From contig JANSWW010000011.1 in assembly GCA_024743275.1 (NCBI GenBank), forward strand, positions 62,001-126,000: DNA of 64,000 bases. Reading direction: 5' to 3'. The notes beneath the pieces are model-generated. The model was not told the origin of the DNA. It was given only the letters and a program-made list of their open reading frames with translations, and did not search any database. Position 1 is the first letter of the stretch; every line of letters begins with the position of its first letter. Of the stretch, positions 49,251-59,036 are shown one piece after another. Source of the DNA: Alphaproteobacteria bacterium. Its GTDB lineage: Bacteria > Pseudomonadota > Alphaproteobacteria > JANSWW01. Both the position numbers and the translations under genes were made by a program.

Positions 49251-52079
49251 CTATTCCGCCGGGATCGCCTCCCCCCGCGTATCCCCGTCCGATACCGTCT
49301 CGGCAGACGGGTCGGCGGCGATCGGGTCGATCCTGACGGCCGAGAACTTAAGCTCGGGGATCTTGCCGTAGGGATCAAGGGCCGGATTGGTGAGATAGTT
49401 GGCCGACGCCTCCCAATAGCAGAACGGCATGAACAGCAAGCCCTCCGGAACGTCGCTGTCCGCGCGGGTCAGGACGTCGATGGCGCCGCGCCGGGTGGAG
49501 ACCCGGATCTTGTCGCCGGCCACGAGCCCGCGGCCTTCCAGTTCCATCGGGTTGATGTGGATATGCGGCTCCGGCTCGAGCCGGTCGAGCACGGTTGCCC
49601 GGCGGGTCATCGCGCCGGTGTGCCAGTGTTCCAGCAACCGCCCGGTGGTCAAGACCATGGGATAATCGGCATCCGGCACCTCGCTGGGCGGCAGGACGTC
49701 CGTCGGCACGAATTTGCCGCGGCCCGAGGCGGTGGGGAAGCGGTCGCCGAAGATGATCTCGTTGCCCGGCTGGTCCTCGGCCTCGCAGGGATAGGTGACC
49801 GAGTTTTCGCGCTCCAGCCTGTCCCAGCTGATGTTGTTCAAGGACGGCATCACATCGTGCATCTCGGCGAAGACATCGCGCGGGTGGCTGTAATTCCAGT
49901 GGGTGAGGCCGATATGCCGCGCGACCTCCTGGATGATCCACCAGTCCTGCCGCGCGTCGCCCGGCGGGTCGATCGCCTGACGGCCGATCTGGACCTGGCG
50001 ATTGGTGTTGGTGACCGTGCCGTCCTTCTCCGGGAAGGCGGAGGCGGGGAGGACCACGTCGGCGAAGGCCGCCGTCTCGGTCATGAATATCTCCTGGACC
50101 ACCAGATGATCGAGGCGGGTGAGCCCCTCCCGCACATGTTTCTGGTCAGGGTCCGACATCGCCGGATTCTCGCCCATAATGTACATGGCGTCGATGTCGC
50201 CCCGGTGGACCGCGTCCATGATCTCGACCACGGTCAGCCCCTTCACCGGATCCAGGGACCGGCCCCAGAAGTCCTCGTAACGGGACCGGATGTCCTCGTT
50301 CTCGACCGACTTGTAGTCCGGGAAGACCATCGGGATGAGACCGGCGTCGGACGCGCCCTGGACATTGTTCTGTCCCCGGAGCGGATGGAGACCGGCTCCG
50401 GGCTTGCCGACATTGCCGGTCATCAGCGCCAGCGAGATCAGGCAGCGGGCGTTGTCGGTCCCGTGGGTGTGCTGGGACACCCCCATCCCCCAGAAGATCA
50501 GGCTCGCCTTGGAGGTGGCGTACATCCGGGCGACCCGACGGATCTGTTCCGGCGAGATGCCGCAGACATGGGTCATCGCTTCCGGCGTGAAAACGGAGAC
50601 CCGCTCCTTCAGCGTCTCGAAGCCTTCGGTATGGCCGGCGATGTAGTCGGGATCGGTCAGGCCTTCCTCGATGATCACATTCATCATGGCGTTCAAGAGC
50701 GCGACGTCGGCGCCGGGGCGGAAGCGGACCATCTCGTCAGCATAGCGGGCGAGGGCCTGGCCACGCGGATCCATGACCACGAGATGGGCGCCGTTCTTCG
50801 CCGCCTGCTTGATGAAGGTCGCGGCCACCGGATGGTTGACGGTCGGGTTGGCGCCGATAACGACGATGACCTCGGAATCCTGGCACGCATAGAACGGGGC
50901 GGTGACCGCGCCGGAGCCGATGGTTTCCATCAAGGCCGCGACGGAGGAGGCGTGGCACAACCGGGTGCAGTGGTCGACATTGTTGGTGCCGAAGCCGGTC
51001 CGGACCAGCTTCTGGAAGAGATAGGCCTCCTCATTTGTGCCTTTGGCCGAGCCGAAGCCCGCCATGGCGGCCCCGCCCTTGGTGTCGCGGACCTTGACCA
51101 GCCCCTCGGCGGCCTTGGCCAGCGCCTCTTCCCAGGTCGCCGGCCGGAACTGCTTGAAACGGTCGGCCGGGGAGCCGTCCAGGGCGTGTTCCTTCGGCGC
51201 GTCCTCCCGCCGGATCAGCGGCACGGTCAGACGGCCATCGTTGTGGATGTAGTCGAAGCCGTACCGGCCCTTGACGCAGAGCTTGTTGTGGTTGGCCGGC
51301 CCGTCAACCCCGTCGACGGCCGCGATCTTGTTGTCCTTGACCTTGAAGGTGAGCTGACAGCCGACACCGCAATAGGGGCAGACCGATTTCACCTCGCGCT
51401 CGGGATCGCCGAGATAACGGTTCTCCTCGTCCACCATGCTCGACGGCATCAGCGCACCGGTCGGGCAGGCCTGGACGCATTCGCCGCAGCCGACACAGGT
51501 GCTCAGACCCATGGCGTCGTCCATGTCGAACACGATCTGCGCCTCGTGGCCGCGATAGGCCATGCCGATCACATCGTTGACCTGGACCTCGCGGCAGGCC
51601 CGGACACAGAGATTGCACTGGATGCAGGCGTCGAGGTTGACGGCGATCGCCGGGTGGCTGCGGTCCGCTTCCGGGGTCGCCCGCGTCGGGAAGCGCGACG
51701 AGGTGACGTCCATTTCCTCAGCGAAGGACCAGAAGGTCGAGGAGGGGTTGTGCGCCGCCTCGTCCTTCGGCTGGTCCGTGACCAGCAGTTCGAAGACCAT
51801 CTCTCGGGCCTTATTGGCGCGGTCGCTGGCGGTCTTGACCTTGAGGCCGGCGGTCGCCTTGCGCTGGCAGGAGGCGGCGAGCACCCGCTCGCCCTCGACC
51901 TCGACCATGCAGGCACGGCAGTTGCCGTCTTCCCGGTAGCCGTGGCTCGGCTTCCAGCAGAGATGGGGGATGGTGGTGCCTTCGCGCTGGGCGACCTGCC
52001 AGATCGTCTCGCCGGGCAGCGCCTCGACCTCGCGGCCGTCGAGTTCGAAGAGGATCGGCTCGTTGACGTGCTTGTTCAT
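49251..52079 (-). CDS. fdsA: NAD-dependent formate dehydrogenase alpha subunit
   Basis: This 942-residue catalytic subunit oxidises formate to CO2 at a molybdenum bis-MGD centre. It has an N-terminal [2Fe-2S] domain (IPHLCWKPSHGYREDGNCRACMVEVEG in outline), a two-cluster ferredoxin region (CIQCNLCVRACREVQ; CVGCGECVQACPTGAL), the Mo-enzyme [4Fe-4S] site CPYCGVGC, and the active-site pair expected at C375-H376 in CTRLCH. The final domain binds the pterin dinucleotide. This is the soluble FdsA architecture. It follows the fused gamma-beta gene by 16 bp. No fdhD or fdsC chaperone gene is in the window. Confidence 0.95.
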   Translation of the reverse strand: MNKHVNEPILFELDGREVEALPGETIWQVAQREGTTIPHLCWKPSHGYREDGNCRACMVEVEGERVLAASCQRKATAGLKVKTASDRANKAREMVFELLVTDQPKDEAAHNPSSTFWSFAEEMDVTSSRFPTRATPEADRSHPAIAVNLDACIQCNLCVRACREVQVNDVIGMAYRGHEAQIVFDMDDAMGLSTCVGCGECVQACPTGALMPSSMVDEENRYLGDPEREVKSVCPYCGVGCQLTFKVKDNKIAAVDGVDGPANHNKLCVKGRYGFDYIHNDGRLTVPLIRREDAPKEHALDGSPADRFKQFRPATWEEALAKAAEGLVKVRDTKGGAAMAGFGSAKGTNEEAYLFQKLVRTGFGTNNVDHCTRLCHASSVAALMETIGSGAVTAPFYACQDSEVIVVIGANPTVNHPVAATFIKQAAKNGAHLVVMDPRGQALARYADEMVRFRPGADVALLNAMMNVIIEEGLTDPDYIAGHTEGFETLKERVSVFTPEAMTHVCGISPEQIRRVARMYATSKASLIFWGMGVSQHTHGTDNARCLISLALMTGNVGKPGAGLHPLRGQNNVQGASDAGLIPMVFPDYKSVENEDIRSRYEDFWGRSLDPVKGLTVVEIMDAVHRGDIDAMYIMGENPAMSDPDQKHVREGLTRLDHLVVQEIFMTETAAFADVVLPASAFPEKDGTVTNTNRQVQIGRQAIDPPGDARQDWWIIQEVARHIGLTHWNYSHPRDVFAEMHDVMPSLNNISWDRLERENSVTYPCEAEDQPGNEIIFGDRFPTASGRGKFVPTDVLPPSEVPDADYPMVLTTGRLLEHWHTGAMTRRATVLDRLEPEPHIHINPMELEGRGLVAGDKIRVSTRRGAIDVLTRADSDVPEGLLFMPFCYWEASANYLTNPALDPYGKIPELKFSAVRIDPIAADPSAETVSDGDTRGEAIPAE

Positions 52080-52095
52080 GTCTCTCGCTTCGTCC

Positions 52096-53847
52096 TTATT
52101 TCTCGAACTCTTCAGGAAACCATTTGATACAGGATAGCAGCGGATTGGGTGCCGCCTGGCCGAGGCCGCAGATCGAGGCGTCCCGCATCACCTGGGCGAG
52201 TTCCTGCAAAAGCTCGGTGTCCCAGTCACGCTCGCGCATCAGCTTCACGGCCTTTTCCGTGCCGACCCGGCAGGGGGTGCACTGGCCGCAGCTCTCGTCC
52301 TCGAAGAAGCGCATCAGGTTGAGCGCGGCGTCCCTGATCGAATCCTGGTCCGACAGAATCACCACGGCGTGCGACCCGACGAAGGAGCCGAGATGCTCCA
52401 ACTCGCCGAAATCCAGAATCAGGTCGTCCATATGGGCCGGCAGAATGCCGCCCGACGCGCCGCCCGGCAGATACCCCTTGAAGCTGTGGCCGTCGGCCAT
52501 ACCGCCACAGAACTCGTCGATCAGTTCGCGGACGGTGATGCCGGCGGGGGTGAGCTTCACACCGGGATTCTTGACCCGGCCGGAGACGGAGAAGGACCGC
52601 AGGCCCTTCTTGCCGCGCCGCCCCTGATCGGCGAACCAGTGGCCACCCTTGGCGAGAATGGTGGGGATCCAGCTCAGCGTTTCGACATTGTTGACCAGGG
52701 TCGGTCGGCCGAACAGCCCGATCTGGGCGACATAGGGTGGGCGATGCCGGGGTAGGCCGCGCTTGCCCTCCAGCGATTCGATCATCGCCGACTCCTCGCC
52801 GCAGATATACGCCCCGGCACCGCGCCGCAGGTGAATCGCGCAGTGGTCGGCGAGGCCCGTGCCAGAGAGCTTCGCGAGCTCCCGGGTCAGGATCGTATGG
52901 GCTTCCGGATATTCGTCGCGCAGATAGATATAGGCGTCCTTGGCCCCGACCACATGGGCACCGATCAGGATGCCTTCGAGCATCTTGTGGGGGGTGTCTT
53001 CTAGGAAACGCCGGTCCTTGAAGGTCCCGACTTCGCCCTCGTCGGCATTGATCGCCATGATCTTTTCGCCGTGCTGGTCGCGGACGATGCGCCATTTTCG
53101 CCCGGTCGGGAAACCCGCGCCGCCGAGGCCGCGCAAGCCGGCCAGATCGATGTCGTCGAGCACGCCGTCGGAAGTCCGCTCGCCGGAAAGCACCTCCTGG
53201 AGAACCGTGTAGCCCCCCTCGGCCCGGTATCCGTCGAGATCCTGATAGGCGGGCAGGGGGTGGCTCTCGCCCGAGACCTTGCGGGCGACGTCGGCCAGAA
53301 CGCTTTCCGCGGTCGCCTGGAAGACCTGGTGATGGCCCACGGCCACGGCGGGCGCCTGATCGCAGGCCCCCATGCAGGGCGCCTTGACGACCCGGACGTC
53401 GGCATCGGCGTTCTCCGCAAGCGCGCGATGCAACGCTTCGGCCCCGGCAAGCTGGCAGGACAGGCTTTCGCAAACCCGGATGGTCGTGGCGGCCGGCGGC
53501 CTCTCCCCTTCCTTCACCACATCGAAATGGGCGTAGAAGGTGGCAACCTCGTAAACCTCCGCCATCGGCAGCCGCATGTCCTGGGCGAGGGCGGCGAGGT
53601 GGTCGGCGCTGAGATGACCGAATCGGTCCTGGAGGTTGTGGAGATACTCGATCAGCAAGTCGCGGCGGCGCGGGGCGTCTCCGAGGATCCCGCGAATCTG
53701 CGCAAGGGCCGCCGGGCTGACTTGTCGGCCCTTGGTGAAATTCCGCGCCCGCTTGCGGCCTTCCTCACCGTCCCGGCCATCGCGCCGGTGTCCGCCGGAC
53801 CCGTTCGGTCCGCCGAGAGAGGCGGGGCGTGATAACGTATCTGGCAT
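52096..53847 (-). CDS. fdsB: Formate dehydrogenase fused gamma-beta (NuoE-NuoF-like) subunit
   Basis: The 583-residue diaphorase unit passes electrons from FdsA to NAD+. Residues about 40-190 are a NuoE-like thioredoxin fold with a [2Fe-2S] site (VCESLSCQLAG, CMGACDQAP). Residues about 215-583 are NuoF-like, with the FMN/NAD region GLRGLGGAGFPTGRKW, INADEGEVGTFKDR and the [4Fe-4S] motif CGQCTPCRVGT. In many bacteria these are two genes (fdsG, fdsB); here they are one. ATG 53847 has an excellent GGGGAGGA. It is the first gene of the fds operon. Confidence 0.93.
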   Translation of the reverse strand: MPDTLSRPASLGGPNGSGGHRRDGRDGEEGRKRARNFTKGRQVSPAALAQIRGILGDAPRRRDLLIEYLHNLQDRFGHLSADHLAALAQDMRLPMAEVYEVATFYAHFDVVKEGERPPAATTIRVCESLSCQLAGAEALHRALAENADADVRVVKAPCMGACDQAPAVAVGHHQVFQATAESVLADVARKVSGESHPLPAYQDLDGYRAEGGYTVLQEVLSGERTSDGVLDDIDLAGLRGLGGAGFPTGRKWRIVRDQHGEKIMAINADEGEVGTFKDRRFLEDTPHKMLEGILIGAHVVGAKDAYIYLRDEYPEAHTILTRELAKLSGTGLADHCAIHLRRGAGAYICGEESAMIESLEGKRGLPRHRPPYVAQIGLFGRPTLVNNVETLSWIPTILAKGGHWFADQGRRGKKGLRSFSVSGRVKNPGVKLTPAGITVRELIDEFCGGMADGHSFKGYLPGGASGGILPAHMDDLILDFGELEHLGSFVGSHAVVILSDQDSIRDAALNLMRFFEDESCGQCTPCRVGTEKAVKLMRERDWDTELLQELAQVMRDASICGLGQAAPNPLLSCIKWFPEEFEK

Positions 53848-54141
53848 CTCAAGTCCTCCCCAGGACACCCTAGCCTAGCACAAAAGCGCCCGAAGGCGGT
53901 TGCTTGCCGGACACCCTAAGGCTGTTTGAGACTTGTTCTGTCTTTTCGTCGACAACTCCTTGCGGGATCGCGGCACGGGGACGGGTTGGTGCCCGGTCCG
54001 GGCGGTGGTCACGTTTCGTGCGGAAAGGAGGCGCATATCACTCAACCGCGTCCATTCGTGGACGAAGGGGGCTGCGTGTAAGGCGCACGCCGTCCGCCAC
54101 CGGTGCGGTCGATGGAGCGCGGGTATCGGGACGGCGTGGGT

Positions 54142-54333
54142 TTAACGCCGGTCCTCGAATGGAGCCAAGTCGACAACGTCTGCGTTGATCAGACATTTGC
54201 CGGCATTTTCGAAGTTCACGGTAACACGATGACCGACGGAGGACTGGACTTGGCCGATGCCCCAGTCCGGACGGTCAGGGTGGGTCACGAGGGTGCCGGG
54301 AGTCAGTCCGGCGATCGCTTGTTTTCCGAGCAT
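54142..54333 (-). CDS. DUF3553 domain protein
   Basis: This 63-residue protein matches the small alphaproteobacterial DUF3553 pattern: LTPGTLVTHPDRPDWGIGQVQSSVG, then VTVNFENAGKCLI and a short acidic end. The fold is probably a small beta-barrel (CarD/Tudor-like, inference). The function is not known. ATG 54333 follows GGAG. A roughly 270-bp gap to the left contains the promoter side of the fds operon. Confidence 0.85.
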   Translation of the reverse strand: MLGKQAIAGLTPGTLVTHPDRPDWGIGQVQSSVGHRVTVNFENAGKCLINADVVDLAPFEDRR

Positions 54334-54467
54334 GTCTTCTCCGCCCGTGTTGCGGCCTCAGTCGGAATCTTATCATAAAATTAAGATCTTTGTAGAAGGC
54401 TAATGCCGTTGGTTAATGCCCCGCCAACCATTTTTCCGGAGATGGCGGAATACGGGAGTTCGCAGCG

Positions 54468-55094
54468 ATGTCGACTGAAATCATGGAAGCGCTGGTTTCG
54501 CGCCTTTGTCACGACTTGGCCGGTCCCGCGAGTGCGGTCGCCAATGGGCTCGAGCTGATCTCCGAAATGGGGGCGGAGCCCGGCGACGAGGCCCTCCAAA
54601 TGGTGGAGGGCAGCATCGGGTCGGCGATCGCGCGGCTGCAGTTTTTCCGTCTCGCCTTCGGCCAGGCCGGCGGGCGCTCAGGTATCGCGATGGACCAATT
54701 GAGATCGGTCGCCCAGGGCCTGTTGGCGGAGGGGCGCGCCACCCTCACGGTGGAGGACCCGCACGCCAGCGCCCAGGACGAACCGGTCGGGTTGTTCCGC
54801 GCCGTCCTGGGGTCGGTTTTCGTCGCCAACGACGCGATGCCCCGTGGCGGAACGATCGCCGTCGTCTTCGATAAAGAGTCCGTCACCGTCAGGGCGACCC
54901 CCGCGCAGGGTAAGCTGACGGTGGAAGGGTTCTCCGGCGGGCAGTTCGCCGCAAGTGGGAATCACTCCGGGCCGACCGCGAGCCCGCGTTCGGCGGCGGT
55001 TTGCGCCCTGCGGCTTCTGGCCGAGGGCGCCGGTATCGCGTTGGCGCTGGAGGGCGACGAAGACATCCTTTCGATTACCTTGGCCGCCTCCTGA
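54468..55094 (+). CDS. chpT: Histidine phosphotransferase ChpT
   Basis: ChpT carries phosphate from the kinase CckA to CtrA (and CpdR) in the alphaproteobacterial cell-cycle relay. The 208-residue protein has the phospho-acceptor H15 in SRLCHDLAGPASAVANGLELI, a dimerisation helical hairpin, and a C-terminal domain related to a degenerate kinase ATPase fold, as expected. ctrA itself lies about 7.5 kb downstream, and the che operon lies in between. Confidence 0.9.
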   Translation: MSTEIMEALVSRLCHDLAGPASAVANGLELISEMGAEPGDEALQMVEGSIGSAIARLQFFRLAFGQAGGRSGIAMDQLRSVAQGLLAEGRATLTVEDPHASAQDEPVGLFRAVLGSVFVANDAMPRGGTIAVVFDKESVTVRATPAQGKLTVEGFSGGQFAASGNHSGPTASPRSAAVCALRLLAEGAGIALALEGDEDILSITLAAS

Positions 55095-55243
55095 TCGAAT
55101 GTTATCGAGCGCCACGGAAAGAATTCTTAAAGTCATTAACCTTTTTTTAGGGCTCATCTTTATAGTTTGGCTGGTGACGCTACCTCTAGAGCCGGACGAC
55201 CGGGTCCGGAGATCAATGCCAGAGGGGATTTGGGAGAGAGCAT

Positions 55244-58015
55244 ATGGATGATCTGCTGAGCGAGTTTCTGACCGAGACGTCCGAGAACCTGGCGACACTG
55301 GATGTCGAAATCGTCCGGCTCGAGCAAAACCCAAACGACCGGGATCTGCTGTCGAACATCTTCCGGCTGGTCCACACCATCAAAGGGACCTGCGGCTTCC
55401 TCGGCCTGCCCCGCTTGGAGGCGGTCGCCCACGCCGGCGAGAACGTGCTCGGCAAGTTCCGCGACGGCGAATTGGAAGTGACCCCGACAGCGGTCAGTCT
55501 CATCTTCGCCTCTCTCGACCGCATCAAGGAGATCTTGTCGGTGCTCGAAGAGACCGAAGCGGAGCCGGAGGGTGACGATCAGGACCTGATCGACCAGTTG
55601 AACATGGCGGCCGAGGGCAAACTCGCCGACATGCAGGGCGGTGCCGGTGCGGCTGCGGAAGCCCCCGTTGAAGAAACCGCGGAAGAAGAAGCGGTGGAAG
55701 AGGTCGATGAGGACGTCCACCCGGATCTCGGCCGTCCCCTGATGCCGGGTGAGGTCTCGCTTGACGAGCTTGAGCGCGTCTTCCAGGAGACCGCGGCCGA
55801 GCCGGAGCCCCCGGTGGATGAGAGCGGCGAAGCGGAGCATCCCGAGCAAGAAGACGAGCATCCCATCGCGGCGAGCAGCGACATCGTCCCGGCGAAGACC
55901 ACGGAACCGAAGCCGGCGGCCGGGGCGGCTGGTGAGAACGCTCCCAAGGAAAGCCAGGTCTCCAACCAGACCATCCGGGTCAGCGTCGACCTACTGGAAA
56001 ATCTGATGACGATGGTCTCGGAACTGGTGCTGACGCGGAACCAGCTTCTCCAGATCGTCCGCAACTACAAAGACAGCGAATTCCAGGTGCCGCTGCAGCG
56101 CCTCTCCCACGTGACCTCGGAACTGCAGGAAGGGGTCATGAAGACCCGGATGCAGCCGATCGGCAATGCCTGGGCCAAACTGCCGCGGATCATTCGCGAC
56201 CTGTCGATCGAACTGAACAAGAAGATCGACCTGCAGATGATCGGCGCCGAGACCGAACTCGACCGCCAGGTCCTTGAACTGATCAAGGACCCGCTGACCC
56301 ACATGGTCCGCAATTCGGGTGACCACGGCATCGAAGCGCCGGAAGACCGCAAGATGGTCGGCAAGTCGGAGACCGGCACGATCACCCTGAACGCCTTTCA
56401 CGAGGGCGGTCACATCATCATCGAGATCTCCGACGACGGCAAAGGCCTCAACCTCGATAAGATCAAGGCCAAGGCGATCCAAAACGGTCTCGCGACCGAG
56501 GCGGATGTCGAGAACATGTCGGATCAGCAGATCCAGCAGTTCATCTTCAAGGCTGGCTTCTCCACCGCGGCCCAGGTGACGGCCGTCTCCGGCCGCGGCG
56601 TCGGCATGGACGTGGTGCGGACCAATATCGAAAAGATCGGCGGAACCATCGAGCTCAATAGCGTCGAAGGCAAAGGTTCCCGCTTCACCATCAAGATCCC
56701 GCTGACGCTCGCCATCGTCTCGGCCCTGGTGGTCGAGGCGGGCGGCGAACGCTTCGCCATTCCGCAGATCAGCGTGGTCGAACTGGTGCGCGCCGCCGAG
56801 AACTCGGAACACCAGATCGAAGAGATCAACGGCACCCCGGTCCTGCGCCTGCGCGACCGGCTGCTGCCGCTGGTCAGCCTGCGCCGGATCCTCGATCTCG
56901 GCACCGACGAGACCCAGGAAGAGGGCGCCGCGAGCCGCGAGACCTTCATCGTCGTCTCCCAGGTCGGCACCTACACCTTCGGGATCATCGTCGACCGGGT
57001 GTTCGACACGGAGGAGATCGTGGTCAAGCCGGTCGCTCCGATCCTGCGGCATATCTCGCTGTTCAGCGGGAACACCATCCTGGGCGACGGCAGCGTGATC
57101 ATGATCCTGGACCCGAACGGCATCGCAGCCGCCACGGGCGAGATCACCATCACCGACGATGCCGACCAGCGGCAGGTTCAACGGGATCGGGCCATGGATG
57201 CGAGCGATGTCACCTCGTTGCTGCTGTTCCGGGCCGGTGGCAGCAAGCAGCCGCGCGCGGTTCCGCTGGCCCTGGTGGCCCGTCTCGAAGAACTGGAGGC
57301 CGAGAAGATCGAGTTCTCCGACGGTCAACCCGTGGTGCAGTATCGCGGCAAGTTGATGCCGCTGGTGCCGATCGCGCCGGGCTTCATGCCGGCCGAGGAA
57401 GGGCATCAGCCGGTCCTGGTCTTTGCCGACGGCGATCGGGCGATGGGCCTGATGGTCGACGAGATCGTCGACATCGTCGAGGACCGGATCAACATCAACC
57501 TGTCCGCCGACACGCCGGGCTATATGGGCACCGCGATCATCTCCGGTCAGGCGACCGAGGTGATCGATGCGGGCTATTTCCTGCAACAGGCCTTCGCCGA
57601 CTGGTTCCAAAAGTCCCAGCCCTATTCGAACCCGACCGCCGGTCGGGCCCGCCATGTCCTGCTGGTCGACGACAGCGCGTTCTTCCGCAACCTGCTGACC
57701 CCTGTCCTGTCGGTCGCCGGGTTCATGGTCACGACGGCCGAGGGGCCGGAAGCGGCGATGAAACTGTGCGAGGAGGGCAAGACCTTCGACGCGATCGTCA
57801 GCGATATCGAGATGCCGAACATCGACGGCTTCGAATTCGCGTCCCAGGTCCGCGGCAGCGCTTGGGCCGATGTGCCGATCATCGCGCTGTCCTCCCACAC
57901 GGACCCGGAGGATCTGGACCGGGGCCGGGAAGTCGGTTTCGAGGACTATGTGGCCAAGTCGGACCGTGACGCGCTGATCGACACGCTCAACAACGTTCTT
58001 TCGCAAGACGCCTAA
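55244..58015 (+). CDS. cheA: Chemotaxis histidine kinase CheA with C-terminal receiver
   Basis: This 923-residue hybrid CheA has an HPt domain with H44 in LVHTIKGTCGF, a long acidic Pro/Glu-rich linker (about 115-245), a P3 dimerisation domain, the ATPase domain (NSGDHGIE, DDGKGLN, GRGVGMDVV), CheW-like regulatory domains (about 490-780) and a receiver with D854 in VSDIEMPNIDG. A receiver on CheA is typical of the cheA-W-Y-B-R operons of the Azospirillum Che1 kind (family knowledge). GGGAGAG precedes ATG 55244. The operon's first gene. Confidence 0.95.
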   Translation: MDDLLSEFLTETSENLATLDVEIVRLEQNPNDRDLLSNIFRLVHTIKGTCGFLGLPRLEAVAHAGENVLGKFRDGELEVTPTAVSLIFASLDRIKEILSVLEETEAEPEGDDQDLIDQLNMAAEGKLADMQGGAGAAAEAPVEETAEEEAVEEVDEDVHPDLGRPLMPGEVSLDELERVFQETAAEPEPPVDESGEAEHPEQEDEHPIAASSDIVPAKTTEPKPAAGAAGENAPKESQVSNQTIRVSVDLLENLMTMVSELVLTRNQLLQIVRNYKDSEFQVPLQRLSHVTSELQEGVMKTRMQPIGNAWAKLPRIIRDLSIELNKKIDLQMIGAETELDRQVLELIKDPLTHMVRNSGDHGIEAPEDRKMVGKSETGTITLNAFHEGGHIIIEISDDGKGLNLDKIKAKAIQNGLATEADVENMSDQQIQQFIFKAGFSTAAQVTAVSGRGVGMDVVRTNIEKIGGTIELNSVEGKGSRFTIKIPLTLAIVSALVVEAGGERFAIPQISVVELVRAAENSEHQIEEINGTPVLRLRDRLLPLVSLRRILDLGTDETQEEGAASRETFIVVSQVGTYTFGIIVDRVFDTEEIVVKPVAPILRHISLFSGNTILGDGSVIMILDPNGIAAATGEITITDDADQRQVQRDRAMDASDVTSLLLFRAGGSKQPRAVPLALVARLEELEAEKIEFSDGQPVVQYRGKLMPLVPIAPGFMPAEEGHQPVLVFADGDRAMGLMVDEIVDIVEDRININLSADTPGYMGTAIISGQATEVIDAGYFLQQAFADWFQKSQPYSNPTAGRARHVLLVDDSAFFRNLLTPVLSVAGFMVTTAEGPEAAMKLCEEGKTFDAIVSDIEMPNIDGFEFASQVRGSAWADVPIIALSSHTDPEDLDRGREVGFEDYVAKSDRDALIDTLNNVLSQDA

Positions 58016-58042
58016 CCTGGCCGGCGGATAAGGAGAAAGCCT

Positions 58043-58519
58043 ATGGCAAACGATCTTGTTGTCGACAACGCCAGCCGGGAAATGGTGGCGCTGGATACCC
58101 AGCAATATGTGACGGTGTTCATCCGCAATCAGATGTTCGGAATTCCCGTCCTGCAGGTGCACGATATTCTGGCCAACCAGAAGATCACGCGGATTCCGCT
58201 GGCGCCGCAGGAAGTGGCCGGGTCCCTCAACCTCCGGGGGCGTATCGTGACCGCGATCGACGTCCGGCGCCGATTGCGCCTGCCGCCCCGGGACGACGGG
58301 AAGAACAGCATGAGCGTCGTGGTCGAGGTCGACGGCGAGCCCTACAGCCTGATCGTCGATTCGGTCGGCGAGGTCCTGTCGCTGAGCGATGCGAAGCTCG
58401 AAAAGAACCCGTCTACGCTGGATCCGCTCTGGCGCGAGGTTTCGGCCGGCATCTTCCGGCTCGACAACCGGTTGATGGTCGTCTTGGACACCACACGGCT
58501 CCTGACCTTCGATTCGTAA
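58043..58519 (+). CDS. cheW: Chemotaxis adaptor CheW
   Basis: The 158-residue protein has the two five-stranded barrels of CheW: YVTVFIRNQMFGIPVLQVHDIL, then ITRIPLAPQEVAGSLNLRGRIVTAIDVRRRL and SLIVDSVGEVLSL. It couples CheA to receptors. It starts 27 bp after cheA behind AAGGAG. Confidence 0.95.
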   Translation: MANDLVVDNASREMVALDTQQYVTVFIRNQMFGIPVLQVHDILANQKITRIPLAPQEVAGSLNLRGRIVTAIDVRRRLRLPPRDDGKNSMSVVVEVDGEPYSLIVDSVGEVLSLSDAKLEKNPSTLDPLWREVSAGIFRLDNRLMVVLDTTRLLTFDS

Positions 58520-58670
58520 AAGGCCCTGGATATTCAAAGGCTGGCCGGCCAGCGTCGGAGACCAATCTTGATAAAAATAGGTCCTTACTGACGCTTGCCG
58601 GTTTCTTTAAGTCACTGTCTGGTACATCTTGAGGGCCACCGGATCGGGCACTGAGAAAGGACCGTTTGGC

Positions 58671-59036
58671 ATGAAGACCTGTTTGATTGTTGATGACTCT
58701 CGGGTTGTCCGCATGGTCGCCAAGAAAATCGTCACATCCCTCGGCTTCAAGACGGAAGAGGCGGAAGACGGTCAACAGGCCCTGGACTTTTGCAAGAAGT
58801 CGATGCCCGAGGCGGTTCTGCTCGATTGGAACATGCCGGTGATGAATGGGATCGATTTTCTCGTCGAGCTTCGGGAATTGCCGAACGGCGGCGAGCCGAT
58901 TGTTGTATTCTGCACCACGGAGAACGAGCTCTCGAAAATCTCCGAGGCGTTGATGGCCGGCGCGAACGAATACATCATGAAGCCCTTCGACAGCGACATC
59001 ATCGAGACGAAATTCCAGCAGGTGGGCCTGTTGTGA
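58671..59036 (+). CDS. cheY: Chemotaxis response regulator CheY
   Basis: This is a 121-residue single receiver with D8-D9, phospho-acceptor D52 in VLLDWNMPVMNG, the TT switch at residues 82-83 and K104. It is expected to bind the flagellar motor or tune swimming speed. ATG 58671 follows AAAGGA. It ends by sharing one base with the cheB start (TGATG), so the two are coupled. Confidence 0.95.
   Translation: MKTCLIVDDSRVVRMVAKKIVTSLGFKTEEAEDGQQALDFCKKSMPEAVLLDWNMPVMNGIDFLVELRELPNGGEPIVVFCTTENELSKISEALMAGANEYIMKPFDSDIIETKFQQVGLL

Noticed and set aside
49221..52127. Plus-strand open frame of 968 codons
   Set aside because: It is the antisense shadow of fdsA; no domain or signal is recognisable in its translation.
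55991..58537. Minus-strand open frame of 848 codons
   Set aside because: It lies antisense to cheA and cheW and has no family signature.
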